From Heterostelium multicystogenum (Eukaryota; Evosea; Eumycetozoa; Acytosteliales; Acytosteliaceae): a stretch of 64,000 nt of DNA. The stretch is from assembly GCA_003667245.1 (NCBI GenBank), contig RCNN01000032.1, positions 1 to 64,000 of the forward strand. The letters run 5' to 3'. This document shows positions 22,364-35,161 of the stretch, in pieces. The position numbers were made by a program, and so were the translations under genes. Below the pieces are notes generated by a model. The model searched no databases and was not told the DNA's origin. It worked only from the letters and a program-made list of their open reading frames with translations. Position 1 is the first letter of the stretch, and the number at the start of each line of letters is the position of its first letter.

Positions 22364-25300
22364 TTATATCAATGACATTAGGTCAAGTATAAACAACATG
22401 ATCATGTTAGCTTTGACTTCAACTATATTTCCCAGAAAATGATTGCAGTGGAACCTAACCTTCTTGCTACACTAATAACATATTTGGCATTGGATTTTCT
22501 GGATTCAGCTTTGTTTTGTGATAAAGTGTTAGTATATGAATATTATTATTCAAGATTGTTAATTTAACAACATACCATCTAAGTTCCTTAGTAAATACAT
22601 TTGAGAATCAATACATCCTTTACATATGGATTCTAAAAGGTCAAATAAGAATAAACTATCTTTCAAAGAAGAGTCACTAAAACTCTTGATGCTAGTATGA
22701 ATTCCAGCCGAAGCAACTTGGCTATTAGCCCATGAAACAAGGTCTGCTTCAGTGACTTCTTTTCCATTCTTTCCCTTGAGATTGACCTTTCTCAACACAC
22801 TGTATCTCATCATTTGCCAGACAAACGATAAAAGGAACTTCTTGTGACCATCAACAAAATCCTTACCTGCAATTCCTACCAATGAGAATCTTAGATCTTT
22901 TCCTAATTTAACACAGTAGTTGCAGTTTTCAGTCATGCTGTAAAGGTTAGTTGGGTTGGTATTAACATTCTTCCAGTTGACAATACCAGGTGAGACTTGG
23001 TCGAGTGCTCTGAGCAGTAGTAGACCATCTCTAAAGTCATCCATACTAGCAGCAGAAATATTACAGTTTTAAGCCATTGCTTGGCGGCTTTCTCCTCACT
23101 AGTTACCTCCGGTGAATCCGAAGCAATGGTTTCTTTATCCATATTCAAAGAAATACCCGAATGTTTGTCAAACAATTGCGCCAAAAATAATAAAGTTGAG
23201 TGTAAGTTTGTATCGTTCACCAAATCCTCCTTTGAGATAATGCCTGCATCCGATTCTATTACAATAATTCATCATAGAATCAATATTACCATCTTGGAAG
23301 TCAGGATATAGTTGGGCAAACAATGAAATAAAGTTCTTCTCGGACTGTATTTAAATTATTAATAAATAATAAAAAAATTAGTTGTAGCTTTTTTGATTTA
23401 ACATACCATTTTAGATAAATGGGTAATCAATGGTTGTTGAGTTTGTTTCATGAAATAATTAACCCATCTTTGAAGATAAACAGGTGGCTTCATGTGCAAT
23501 GAAATTATCCCAGCTCTCTTTCTTATCGTCATCCGTTTTCTCTGGATTGTGTTTCCATAAATAGGCCAACTCTGGATGGTATTTCAAATTCACTTTTTGA
23601 AGGAATCCAATATAAATAATTTCAAATAATAATTTGAATAAAAGATTATCATTCTAATTAATGATAGATAAGTAAATATGTGATAGTATCGTATTAATAT
23701 GATTATATTTACATTTATATCCAAGTTTGATAGTTTTCCATCTGCACCATATGGTCTGAATTGAATTTACAATAAGATTTATATTTTGTGACATTTGGGA
23801 TTTATTACAGGGCGTCTTGTGCAATGCTCTTGGATCAATTCCATCATCGATAAAATAATTTACAACATGACTGTAATCAAGACAAGAAGTTAGTAAATGA
23901 TTTCACTTTGTTATGAATGGAATAAAATAGTTTTCATACCAAAATACAAATCCATCTCGAAGTTGAGATACAGCACAGAATCTGCAATTGGCTGAAATTG
24001 GAGTTGGTATGAATGTGTTGATATATTTTATCATCTCATAGTCCCTACCAACTAGAGATTGGTCAACACATTCATGTGTATCAACCACTTGTGTCGATGT
24101 AACCTGAGCCAATTTTGCTTCTAGATGTTTGTTTTCTTCCATCATTACAATCAAAAGTGATTGATCTTTTTCCAACTTCTTTTGTTCTTCCAGTTGTTGT
24201 CTCAGTAGCTCGCTTTCTTTCTCAAAGAAATCCGATTGACTCTTTTTCATCTCCTGTCTAAGTTTATGGTTTTCATTTTCCAACTCAGTAGCCCTCTGAT
24301 TTCTCTGTTTCAACTCGTCCAACTCTCTGCGTAATGCATCAATCTCATTCTGTAAAACCAACACAAGATTCACATACGCGGGGGCTATTCTTAAGAAGCT
24401 CAAGATGCAATCTCATGTCTTCTACCTGTTTCTTATGTAATTGAACTACTCCAACCAGTTCATCACATTTCTTCTTAGTTTGGCTGTGTTCCAGACAACC
24501 TTGGCACTCACGCTCCTCCAAGCTTTTGATTTCATTAAGATGCTTAGAATTCAATTTCTCGATCTGTGACTCAAATTCATTAAGCTGACTTTGTAAAACT
24601 CTTCCCCTCTCCAAATGCTTCTGGCACTCCAAACATTCCTGAATTTTTTGGGCACTCTCTAGGTCTTTCACCAGCAAATCATATTCATCCTCTTTGCATT
24701 TAAGTAGACGCTCGAATTCCAACAGTCGTTTCTGTGTATCATCTCTGTATTCTGAAAATATCTTATCCTTATCACTCAACTGATTCAACAAATCTGATTT
24801 CTCATTCTCCATTCTGGTGACCAAGCCATTGCTATTCAACAAACCTGCCTCCAAATCTCTGATTTGTGATCTAAGCAACTCCATGTCGTTCATACTTGTA
24901 TCATTTGATGATTTGAAGTCTTGTATTTTGGTTCTGGAGTGATTGATTTTGTTTGTCCTTTTCTAATAATTCTTGTTCCAAGTCCTTTTCTTTCAACAAC
25001 AATTGCTCATAGTCAGAATGTTTTTTAGCTAATTCTTCACAGTTTGCCTCTAATTTCGATTTCAAACTCTCAATATTTGACTCCAAGAGCACAATCTTTG
25101 AGTGAGACTCATCGTTTGAATTGGATTTAGATGTTAAATCGATGCCAAGTTGATTTATCTTTTCATTCAATTGGATATCATGTCTTCTTTTGACTTTAGT
25201 TGCTCATTTGAGAGATCCTCCAAATTCTTTAACTTGGCAGTCAGCTCATTGATCAAAGATTTCTGTTGTTCAATCTGACTATTAAGATCTGCAATAGTGG

Positions 25301-27820
25301 AATGTAATGAATCGATAGTATTTTGCTTCTCTTGAATTTGATTCACCATTGTGTCCAATGTCTGTTTATAATCATGTGCACCTTTTCCATAGCCATTTCG
25401 CTACTAAGTTGCATTTTCAGCATTCTTCTCCTTAAGTAATTCAATCTCTTTTAGTAGATCAGTGATCTTTGACTCCAAATCGCCTGATTGTTTACCATTG
25501 AGCTCTTTGTAACTATTGATCTGAGCCAATAGGTCCTCAATCTTCAAATCGTTTGCTTGGATGGTCTTTTGATGATCCTCATACAATCTATCATATCTTT
25601 CATTCAAACTTGCTAACTTCTCCTTGTAGTCATCACACAGCATCTGATTATCAGTATTCATTTTTGCCATATCATTCTGTAAACTTTGATAATCTTGTTG
25701 CATTCTCTGATAGCTCTCTTCTAACATTTGATATTTCTGAAGAAGTTGAATGTTAATATAAACTCCTGATATCGATGATAAACCACGATTCTTACCTTAT
25801 CATTTTAATTGAGAAGATAGCTCTTCCTGCAAATGCTGAATCTCATTGTTCTTATCTGTCTGCAATTGATTATAGTTATGCTGTAGAGATTCAATCTCGT
25901 TCTGTAGCGATTGAGTCTTCTGTTGGAGCTCCTCGATTAGATTTTGATTGGAGAGCGAATCCATTTCCAACTTGGCATTCATCTTTGTATTGATTTGCAA
26001 CTTCTCTGTCATCTCTTTGAGATCCTCTTGGAGCTCTGACATTGAAGTGATGTTCTTATTCAATTGTTCATTGAGATCCCTATGTTTATTGCTGATATAC
26101 AATGCAATAAGCTGGACTCATCCAATCCATAATATTAGTAATCGTCATTACATATCATCATAGATATACATACCAAGAGTATAGAACTTCGAGATAGATT
26201 TTGAGTAGATATCTCAATCTGTTTAGCGAGTTGACTTTCATGGAATAGCTTTTGGTCTTCTTCGCTTAGATCGTCTTCCATTTGAAGTTGTATTGACTCA
26301 TCATCTTCGACAAAACTAGAGGTAGGGTCATCTTTACTTTTCAGTAAACTCACTAGCTGCAATACAATGGAATTACTATTCTCACTAGAAGATACAAAAG
26401 AATGGTTAACATACATAATAATATATTATATTAAATATCACTTGTACATTACTTACTTTGTAGTTAGTTTATCTATAGTTTCTCTAGCTTCTTGTAATAG
26501 CTTAACTTCCTCCTCGGCATCATATGATCTTGAAGTTGCCGTATTGGTAATGATATTCTCCAACGATACTTCGAAACTCTCTTTAATTAAATTATATTCG
26601 TCAACAATCGATTTCTTGGTTGCAATCTATATCGTTGTAAACATCTATTAGTAAGTCATCGAATGAAAAAACATATCTCAAAGTAACAATAACCTACATC
26701 TTTAGCTAGACTTAATAAAGAATGATTCTTAACAATCATGTATTGATATTTTTCTTTTACCTGGTTATAGTCTTTGAGGTACTCTTCATAGTCATTTACT
26801 TTATTCTGTAGCTTCTCATTCTTTTCATTAAGAGATTCTATTATTTGGTTGTTAGTTAAGATTGTTAACACCAACTAGTTGACTTTGATAAAGATAATCT
26901 TACCATTATCACATTTTAGCTTTATCAAAATCTTCTCTCTTGATAGATCCTTGGAATTAAGTGCTTGCAACTCTTTTTGGAGCAGGTCTACTTCAACTTG
27001 CGATGATTTCTTTGACTTTTTGCTGGATTGTTGTTGACTCTTGATCTTTGCCAAATCGGATTGGGCCTCATTCAATTTGTCGACCATCAACTCATTCACC
27101 AAAGTCGCTTCTTTCAGGTTCGTCGAAAGAGTTTCATTTTGCTAAAAATAAACCACTATCAGCAAAGTTCTCAAATCCATCGGATTTCCCGCCATGTTGT
27201 TGAAACTTACATTTCTTAAAACTTCATTTTGAGCAAAAACATCAATATATTTCTTTTCATAGTCAAACAGCTGGGCCACCTGGTATTCGAGTTCACTATT
27301 CTTTTCCAAAAGCAACTTTCCAATCTCAGCAGCAAGCTGCACGTCTTTCTCTCTTTCCTCCAATTGCTTCGAAACTTGTTCCAAAGAATTGATTAAACTG
27401 TAGGGAGTACTTGGCGACCCTGGTGAATCAACCGCCATTGTATTTTGATCTCTGTCGACCTCTTCCCATGGTTGGAGTTCCAATCCATCCCAATTGTTGG
27501 ATCTTTTCTTTAAATTGTGATACCATCTCTATGGGTGGTGTTTTATTACTGCTACTGGTCATGCTGTTATTGGCACGTGAGAACATAGGTGACATGGGTG
27601 GCGAAAAATTAGGATTGGTATTTGTCCTCGAGATACTGAAAGGTGACATGCTCGAACTCTCATTGTTGACTCTATTATTATTATTATTATTATTGTTGTT
27701 ATTATTATTATTATTCATATTACTTTCGGTTGCTTTTGCAAGAGGAGAGAACTCTGATGGTGATCCAACAGAAGATGAAACTGATTGTTTAAATTGATTT
27801 TTCATTGTATTTGCAATCAT
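22364..27820 (-). CDS. CC1-box coiled-coil protein fused to four fimbrin-type CH domains
   Basis: The N-terminus (from 27820) is low-complexity with a 14-Asn run. It is followed near 27300-27370 by DVQLAAEIGKLLLEKNSELE, a clear match to the CC1 box (AAxxG) that binds the dynein light intermediate chain in BICD/Hook-type adaptors. About 1,000 residues of heptad-rich coiled coil span 24,050-27,250 in many short exons. A single exon (23903-24403) links coiled coil to the first CH domain. CH2 includes PPVYLQRWVNYFMKQ; CH3 includes MDDFRDGLLLLRALDQVSPG and FSLVGIAGKDFVDGHKK; CH4 includes KSNAKYVISVARRLGS and IVEVKANMIM. These are in plastin/fimbrin order. One-base frame steps occur near 27,480, 23,780, 23,490, 23,255 and 22,430. 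D. discoideum is thought to have fimbrin-like proteins with long N-terminal extensions, so orthologues may exist. Linking dynein to F-actin is an inference. Confidence 0.8.
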
Positions 27821-28902
27821 TCTACTGCTAATTCTATATTATCTACTATGTCCTATTTTCTTTTATATTTGATCAAGCTTTATTTGTTATCTTTGCTGTA
27901 TTGTTATTGTAAAATTAAAACAATCAAAACTATTTGCAAATTTCACATAGACTACAACAACAACTACTACTCCTTTTACTTCTACTTCTACTTTAATTTA
28001 TTTATTTATAAATATGTTATTCTATGATATATTAAATGTGGCAATAAATATAAACTCAAAACAATATTACTGCAAATATATATTATTAGTACTATTGTTT
28101 ATTTCACTAATAATAGTAAAATATTCATATTATTATTTTTTATTTTAATATTATTATCAATACACAACAACACTGTAGGACACTACTTCTCACTCACCAC
28201 TCATTCAACTCAATTCTCATATTTATTTATTTATTGTCGAACTCTTTAAACATCAAAAACAACATACAGCAGCAATAAATAACAAACACCTATAAACAAC
28301 CTATTATATTAATAGTTGTATAAAATAGAGTTGTTTGATGTGTGAATAGCCGGGGGATAATGCATTCTAGGTCTTATCATTTTGATAATGAATTATAGCA
28401 ACACTTAACTATTAAGAGTTAGAGCGACAACAACAAAATTTATTAAACAAGCACAATCTTGTTAAGGTTAATTATATTTTGTGTAAAATTGAATAAATTA
28501 ATAATAATTATTGAATATAGTCGATATAATGATGGTAGTGGTGTTTGTGTAATATTTACTCACATTTGGGGTAATTAACAACATCAAAAACCACTATTCA
28601 CATAAAATGATACCCACACATGGGATAAAAGATAGGAATCTAAAATTTTAAAGAAATTACACATGATGGCCAAATAAATATTGATTTACTTTCTTTTCTT
28701 TACTAGTTCATGGTCAACTTGATCTTGGACTATGACAGATTAATAATATTATGTTGAATCTTTATACTAAAATGCAAGTTTATTATAGACCATCTTATCT
28801 CCAAACGATTATTATTTACAAAAGTATGAGGATAGGTATCATTAGATGAGGTGCTAGTGTTTGATTAAGGTTTGTAAGCTTAAGAATAAAAAAAATAAAA
28901 AC
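27821..28902. other. Intergenic region
   Basis: AT-rich DNA upstream of the coiled-coil gene, ending at the truncated TRE copy. No gene is supported. Confidence 0.6.
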
Positions 28903-29419
28903 TTTTTTTTTTTTTTTTTTTTTTTTAATCATCCAGGTGATCATAATTTATTAATTAAATAATAAATGGTGAGGGTCAGAACCTCCAGTGTACTATATAT
29001 ATATATATTTCACGACACAGAGGGACAGTCCGTGATTGTCCGAAATATATTTTTTTTTTTCATTTTTCCCCGTTTTCCTGTTTTTTTTTTTTTTTTTTTG
29101 TTTGTATTCATATCCAAATGAAATATTAATCTATAAATGAACGCGGGAGCGCAGATTGGGGATATCGCAACCAGAGATGGTGAAAATGTTCCAGTCTTTT
29201 TTGAACTCATTGATAGCAACGGTGGTGGCTGGTTCAGCAGTGCCTTTGGAAAGTCAGCGATAAACAGAGCTTATGGTAATTTATTGCAACCAAGTTTTTT
29301 ATAGTACTTGCTTGACAACTTAGGAATGTTAGTGAAGTCAAGTGTCTTATCACCATACAGATTGTTGGACACCACTCTCCATATGGCTCTGATTATGCAC
29401 GCGGTTAAATGCAGAAACG

Positions 29420-29421
<2 letters not shown>
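28903..29421 (-). mobile_element. 5'-truncated TRE-type non-LTR retrotransposon, 3' end
   Basis: The reverse complement matches 53590-54114: the last ~100 codons of the zf-RVT-bearing ORF2, the 3' UTR and a 24-base poly(A) tail (seen here as the T-run 28903-28926). It is truncated in the ORF at 29421. Beyond that point the element strand reads a 48-base T-tract (A-run 29422-29469 on plus). Small differences from the other copy, including an extra base in the 3'-UTR knot and changed homopolymer lengths, show it is a separate insertion. Confidence 0.85.

Positions 29422-29469
<48 letters not shown>
29422..29469. repeat. 48-base A/T homopolymer
   Basis: Uninterrupted A-run on the plus strand. 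Read on minus it is a T-tract between a structured RNA candidate and the 5' edge of the truncated TRE. True length is likely uncertain because such runs sequence poorly. Confidence 0.9.
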
Positions 29470-29471
<2 letters not shown>

Positions 29472-29485
29472 AAGCAGATTAGAGC

Positions 29486-29590
29486 ACTACAACTATCTTG
29501 AGATTTGCTTAGAATCTCGACGGTCATCTATGTGTAGTGAATCGGAGTTAACTCTGATTCACCACCTGCATCGCGCTCTGATAGTGTAGT
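29486..29590 (-). ncRNA. Candidate structured Pol III-type RNA, unassigned
   Basis: This ~105-nt segment has a more balanced base composition than its surroundings. Three helices are visible. A closing stem pairs 29486-29497 with 29580-29590 (11 bp, one bulged A). A hairpin at 29537-29562 has 11 bp including one G-U, capped by TTAA. A second hairpin lies at 29500-29518 (6 bp, 7-nt loop). On the minus strand it is followed within ~20 nt by TTTC and then a 48-T run, which would serve as a Pol III terminator. No perfect A or B box, snoRNA C/D pair or U6-type motif is seen, so the class is unknown. It could also be a fold formed by chance. Confidence 0.35.
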
Positions 29591-29591
29591 C

Positions 29592-29946
29592 TTACTTCGT
29601 CATCCCTGCCTAAACAAAGGTTACTAAAGGAAATTTTAGTAAGTTAGAACAAACTCATAGATATGATCCTAAGAATATGGTCTATTAAAACAAAGAATTG
29701 CTCAAAAAAAATAAACCAGAGTTTTCGACTTTCGTTTGTTGATTATGGGTTGAATTAAACAAAAGTTTTTGACAAAAAAACGAACGAAAGAAAAATAAAT
29801 TAATTAAAAGCTACGCACTTCACAGAATCATATTATATTCGAAGTTTTAATTAAATTGAGGTCTTTTGTCCTGTTGTAAAGTTGAGTAACCACATTCATT
29901 ACTTTCTAAATTTACTCTTTTTTTTGGTATTAATTGTTGTTTTTGT
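29592..29946. other. Intergenic region
   Basis: Spacer between the structured RNA candidate and the end of receptor B, with no coding signal. Confidence 0.5.
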
Positions 29947-30040
29947 TTATTTTCCCATTGGTGTTGATCTTTCTTCTTGGGAACTGGGTTCGTGATTATT
30001 ATTATTATTATCATTATTATTATCATTATTATCATTATTA

Positions 30041-30093
<53 letters not shown>

Positions 30094-33000
30094 GTTGTTT
30101 GTTGTTATTATTATTATTATTGTTGTTATTGTTGCTAGGGTTTGTAGGTAGATTTAAAAGCATACTTGTGTCATTCTGATTATTGTCAGTGTTGTCAATT
30201 ATTATGGTTATTATTGTCATTCTGATAAATATTGAGCAAAATCTGCTGATGAAAGATTCAGTGGAGATACAGCATCAGGTGTGAAAGATATCTCTATTGG
30301 CAAAAATTAGAAGACCATCTTGATTTCCATAGATTTCATAGAATTGCCAAAATATCTTTTGTTCCTTTCTCTTTGTTGCTCCTGTTCCTCAATGAATTTC
30401 ATCATCTTTGATTGAAAAGATATTAGTTAAGAGATGTTCAAGTATTTGAAAATTATATGAATACATACTGTTAAGACTATTTTTTGTTTCCTGAACAATA
30501 GATAGAAATTTCGGCACGTACAATACAAGTAATGTACAAATAACAAAAACAATCATAATAATCGATATAATCAAAAAATGTGCTGTCGAACTGAATGGAA
30601 ATGAGAATCTCAACGGAATCAAAAAATAATAATTAACAGAATATTTAATAAATCTATATATTATTGTTAAATATATATGTTAATAATTTAGCTTGCTATT
30701 TTCTATGAGTAAACATACCAATATTCCAATATAGGTAGGCCTCGTTAAATGTTCCTGGAGATGATCTATATGGACGTCCCAAATACACCAAAGCACTACA
30801 ATATATTAACAGTAAAGCCTAAATCGTAAGAAAGGTTGTTAGTAGTAAATTTAATATTATACCATTGAGAAGATAATTACTAGGTAAACTAAATGTGCAA
30901 CTGTATAGATCCAATCTAGATGTGCAATACAAGCATGTTCGATTTGATATTTATATACTGTAATCAGTTATATACATTGGTTTAGCTCTGGACAGTGCTG
31001 TATTTAATACTAATAAAATCTAAATAATTATCAACCATGATTTTAATTAATATCTCCTTCTTAACAGAATAATAATAATTGCTAACTATAAAGATAATAC
31101 TTACAACTGGGATAATCCATAAAACGGTCAATCTTTTAAAAAAAATATCCAGTTTCCATCTATTTGTTTTTCCATGTAATATTTGATTAGTGATTTGCTA
31201 TTTCCATGTCAAAATTATTGTGGATAAATTATAATTACCATTCTTTTTGTTTGGAAACTTGTTTCTTTTCTCTTCCTCCATATACTCCATTCTTTTACAA
31301 TGACAGACAATGTGACGAGGTAGAACCCACACGGAATAATAATGGGCCTTACTATACATGAAATAGTAGTGGTAACAATGCTGGGTATGATCGAGGTAAG
31401 CATGACCATACATCCGAGTAGAGTCAACATTAGAAAGTAGGGATTGGAATAGTTGATAAGATAGTTGTGTCGGTATTTAAAAACCAGGATGAAGAAGACC
31501 ACCGTGAAAATAAATACGAATGCAGCAACCGCTACAATGGCAGTCTTGGTGACTGACGAGAGTCCACCTTCGTGGAGACAGTAGAATCGATCGTTTGCTA
31601 GGAAAACCATGTCTCCTTTTTTGCATTTCTTGAAATATATAGGGTAGACTAGTACGCCGGTGGCCGAAGGAGGTGATGAAGTGAGCACCAGGTCGCACGA
31701 TGTCCCAGGATAGCCTGAAATTTCGAGATTATACATGATAAGCATACCTGCTGTGTTGATTGTGACCTGCTTGATTCCAGTAATGTTGACATTGGTACAA
31801 TTCGGATATGTCAATTCAAATATGACGTCGGTGTGTCCACGATAGCGTTGATTGAAAGCATCGAGAGCTGTTATTATTATCTGTGTGGTCTGAGGTGTAG
31901 AAATTATCTTGCTTGTTGAAATAGTAAAGTTGTAGTAGTCACTGTTGATGATATCGCCAAACTCTGCAGTATTATTCTCCATATAGCAATTGATACACAG
32001 GAAATCGCAATAGATGTCTGTTGTGTAGTATATCAATGCGCCAGAAGTCTGCGCAAAGTTGTTATAAAACGTTAGATTAACCATGGTATCCGGTATACAT
32101 GACATCTGATTCACAGTTGCAGGCGTATAGTAAATGAATGGTCCATTTGGTGAAACATTTCCAACAATCTTTGAATTGAGAGCCGTTATATTACCTGTTA
32201 GATCCAGTTCTAGGATTGATCCTCGCTAGTTAAAATCGATGAGTGAATGTAAGTAGATAGTCCCCGAAACTCATAAAAACACAATCATAAACATACATAG
32301 AAACCAGTTGTGCCATAGAATATACAAGCGTTAATGAAAAGCTGATATCCATTATAGCAGCAAATGATACTTGATAATACGTGATTATCGTAGAAGTAAC
32401 CTCTAGCGACCACCAGGTAGGTACCAAAGTTTGATTGCAGGAACGACGCAGCCGATGCTGAATAGACTCTAATGTCATAGAGGAACGCAGTCACCTTGTT
32501 TGAGATTAAGTTCAGTTGGTCAAATGATCCGCAGTGATCAAAAATAATAGACGCTAGAATAATATGACCTGATCCATATGACTCAAATATTCTCCCTTGA
32601 ATAACTAGATGTTAAAGTAAAGATAGTTCGGTTAGTGGAGAAGATCTACAATCTTTTTGTACTGGCGATACCAACAAGTGAATACAGTATCGAGCACAAT
32701 CATGATTGAACTTGAATCAGATGAGAGTAAAACTCCATAGATATCGGTAAATGCACAGCCATAGATGTATAGCTGACCGGTGGAGTATACAGAGATGAAA
32801 ACTGAGACTTTAGATGATGTGTTGAACCAAGAATTATCGAATAACAGTAGTCTACCTGAAGTACCTGCTATAGAACTTCCAACTGCATAGTTATCTGTGA
32901 ATATATTTAAAATAAACCTGTAAATCCAAGGATAATTAATATCATCATTGAATTGTTGGACACATGATTGCCATACTCTCCAATTGAGTTATCATTCAAA

Positions 33001-34197
33001 AATGCGATCCCGGATGCGGCAGCGGCAGTATTTTCAATAAACATTGTATTGGCACACCGCAGTCTGGAACTTAGTGCAATAAATATTCCAATTTCACCAG
33101 AGTTTTTCTTAAATATACAAGATCTTACTTCGACAAGTGATTGAGCTAGTTGAAAAATAAAAAATAGGTTAATAAATCATAGGAATATATTGTATTGACA
33201 TCCCAAAAAATAAACATTACATACTTAATACCATTCCATATACTGAAATATTATAAATTAATACTGTTCGATTAAATAGTAAATCCGAATCGTCGGATGA
33301 CAATAAAGTATCGAAACTATTACTAATCAACTTGGTATGGTTGAAAATAATATGAGAACTAATTGAATTCATAAGAACTTGATAGATATTCATTTGAAAT
33401 ATACAGTTATTAAAAACTATTGTACCTATTAATTTAAAAGTGGCAAATTAGACCCATCTCTAATACAAAATGTGATTCTTATACCTACTTCGGTTTCCTA
33501 GAATTAGATTGTTGTTTGAATTATTAAATATTAATACATGATCGAAAGTTACAGTAGAATTGAAAAATGTGAAATCTGCTCCCATAGAAATATATAATGG
33601 GTCTATTTGATCATCGTAGTCATCACTATCATCGTGATTTACATGTTTATCGACACTTGTAAAGAAGTTGAAATTTGGTCCTCTTTGGTAAGGCCTATAG
33701 GAGTGATGACTAGTTTGTATATCTAAAACTCTGTTATGAGAAAATTGAATGTTTCTAAACTTGACAAATGAGTTGCTGACTGAAAGGGTCTTTCCTTTAG
33801 AAGCAAGATTAATCGTTGTCGAACCACTACTGTACCCATGTATCAAGAGGTTCGTATTTTTGAAAATAGCCATCTCTTTCTTCGAATAATTATAAAGGCC
33901 TGGAAATAAAAAAACATCTAGTTGTGACTCAGTATAATGTTTTGACACGTGTGCTAAGGAATAACATGGATTATCTATTCTGTTTCCACAAGTATGTTCA
34001 TCTTTTCCATCAACCGATAGGTATATATTTATTCCATCTAGATTTTATTATAATAATAATAATCAATTAATAATCAATGTGAATATTCTTTAAAGAAATT
34101 ACAAATATTTTATTATTATATAACTAAACATACAAATTGGATAGTAACTAAATATCTTTATAAATAATAACAATAAAAATATATAAAATAACTTCAT
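29947..34197 (-). CDS. Beta-helix ectodomain plus class C (7tm_3) GPCR-like receptor, paralogue B
   Basis: Exon 1 (34134-34197) encodes a signal peptide (MKLFYIFLLLLFIKIFS). After an intron at 34038-34133 the ectodomain begins GINIYLSVDGKDEHTCG, matching paralogue A, and runs as beta-helix-like repeats to about 32,000. The 7TM region contains YSNPYFLMLTLLGC (TM2), SCIVRPIIIPCGFYLVTLS then VIVKEWSIWRKRK (TM3 with the class C Cys-x2-Arg-Pro signature) and RSSPGTFNEAYLYWNI (the FNEA motif). The tail includes QFYEIYGNQDG and SFTPDAV, then a long poly-Asn/Asp run at 29995-30170, ending at TAA 29947-29949. Several one-base frame steps are needed. Transcription is co-directional with paralogue A, about 8 kb away. 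Class C receptors in Dictyostelium include GABA/glutamate-like sensors; the ligand here is unknown. Confidence 0.75.
29995..30095. repeat. (ATT/ATC)n repeat coding poly-Asn/Asp
   Basis: Trinucleotide run within the C-terminal tail of receptor B. On the minus strand it encodes a run of Asn interspersed with Asp. Confidence 0.85.
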
Positions 34198-35161
34198 TTT
34201 TATTAGTTGTTATTATATTCTTTCTTTGTTGGAGCTGGTTAAATATATGATTCTCTGAAATTAGTAACATAGTTCCATTTATTGATAATGATTATCTTTA
34301 GAAATATAACAATAAATATATGTTATGTTTGAATGTAAGAAACTGTATTATTTATATTCCTTTACTTTTTAAATTGTGATTCAAATCTATTCTGTTCTGT
34401 ACTAATCAAATTTATTTATTTACTAATTTTTCTTAACATTACAAATATAAATATGAAATAGTTTATTAATCTTAATCATAACAAACAATCAATGATCTGA
34501 GTGTTTCATCATGATTTGTGGTAACAAAAAGAACCACCATCATCACCAATAAATTAATATTGTCAAATAATTTGTATATCATTTTTTTTATCAGTATGAT
34601 AGATATAAAATGAAACCCCCTTCATGAGTAATAAGAGGAGGTGGTGGTTCTGCCCATCCTACTCATTTTTAGCTGTTGAAACTTCATTCTGATTCAAATT
34701 TATCATAATAATATGCTGTAAATATATTTAATAAACAAGCATATAAATATTTTTGGAATCCATGTTGATTGGAAATATATCTTGATCAAGCTATATTGAT
34801 CTTGTCATGGTGCAGTACTGATCCTATTTTGCCAACAAAGGAAGATTGTTTCAGCTTTATGATTATGATATATACTGTTATTATTAGATCCACACAACAG
34901 TATATGTGATTTGAACTTTATTTTAAACGACAATATTATTTCTGATTTGTTAAGATTGGTTTTGTTTCTTTGTTTGGAATTGATTCTCAGTTGGAGCTTT
35001 GTTATTTGCTATTTGCTATTATATTTGTCGATCACAAATATCTATTTGTTATTATTATATTTAGTTGTTGAATTTTAATTAAAGGTTGATGAGATTGATT
35101 ATTTGATTTTATAAAGTCCATTGATTTTAAATCATATGATACTGATTAATCCTGTACAGTG
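34198..35161. other. Intergenic region
   Basis: AT-rich spacer; no gene supported. It contains the upstream region of receptor B and the 3' flank of the vasculin-like gene. Confidence 0.6.

Noticed and set aside
23240..23275. Possible 34-bp intron in the fimbrin CH2 region
   Set aside because: Both sides read as conserved CH2 sequence in two frames. A one-base error explains it better than an intron half the usual size here.
29308..29589. 93-codon open frame including a poly-Lys run
   Set aside because: It is an antisense reading of the TRE fragment and the A-run.
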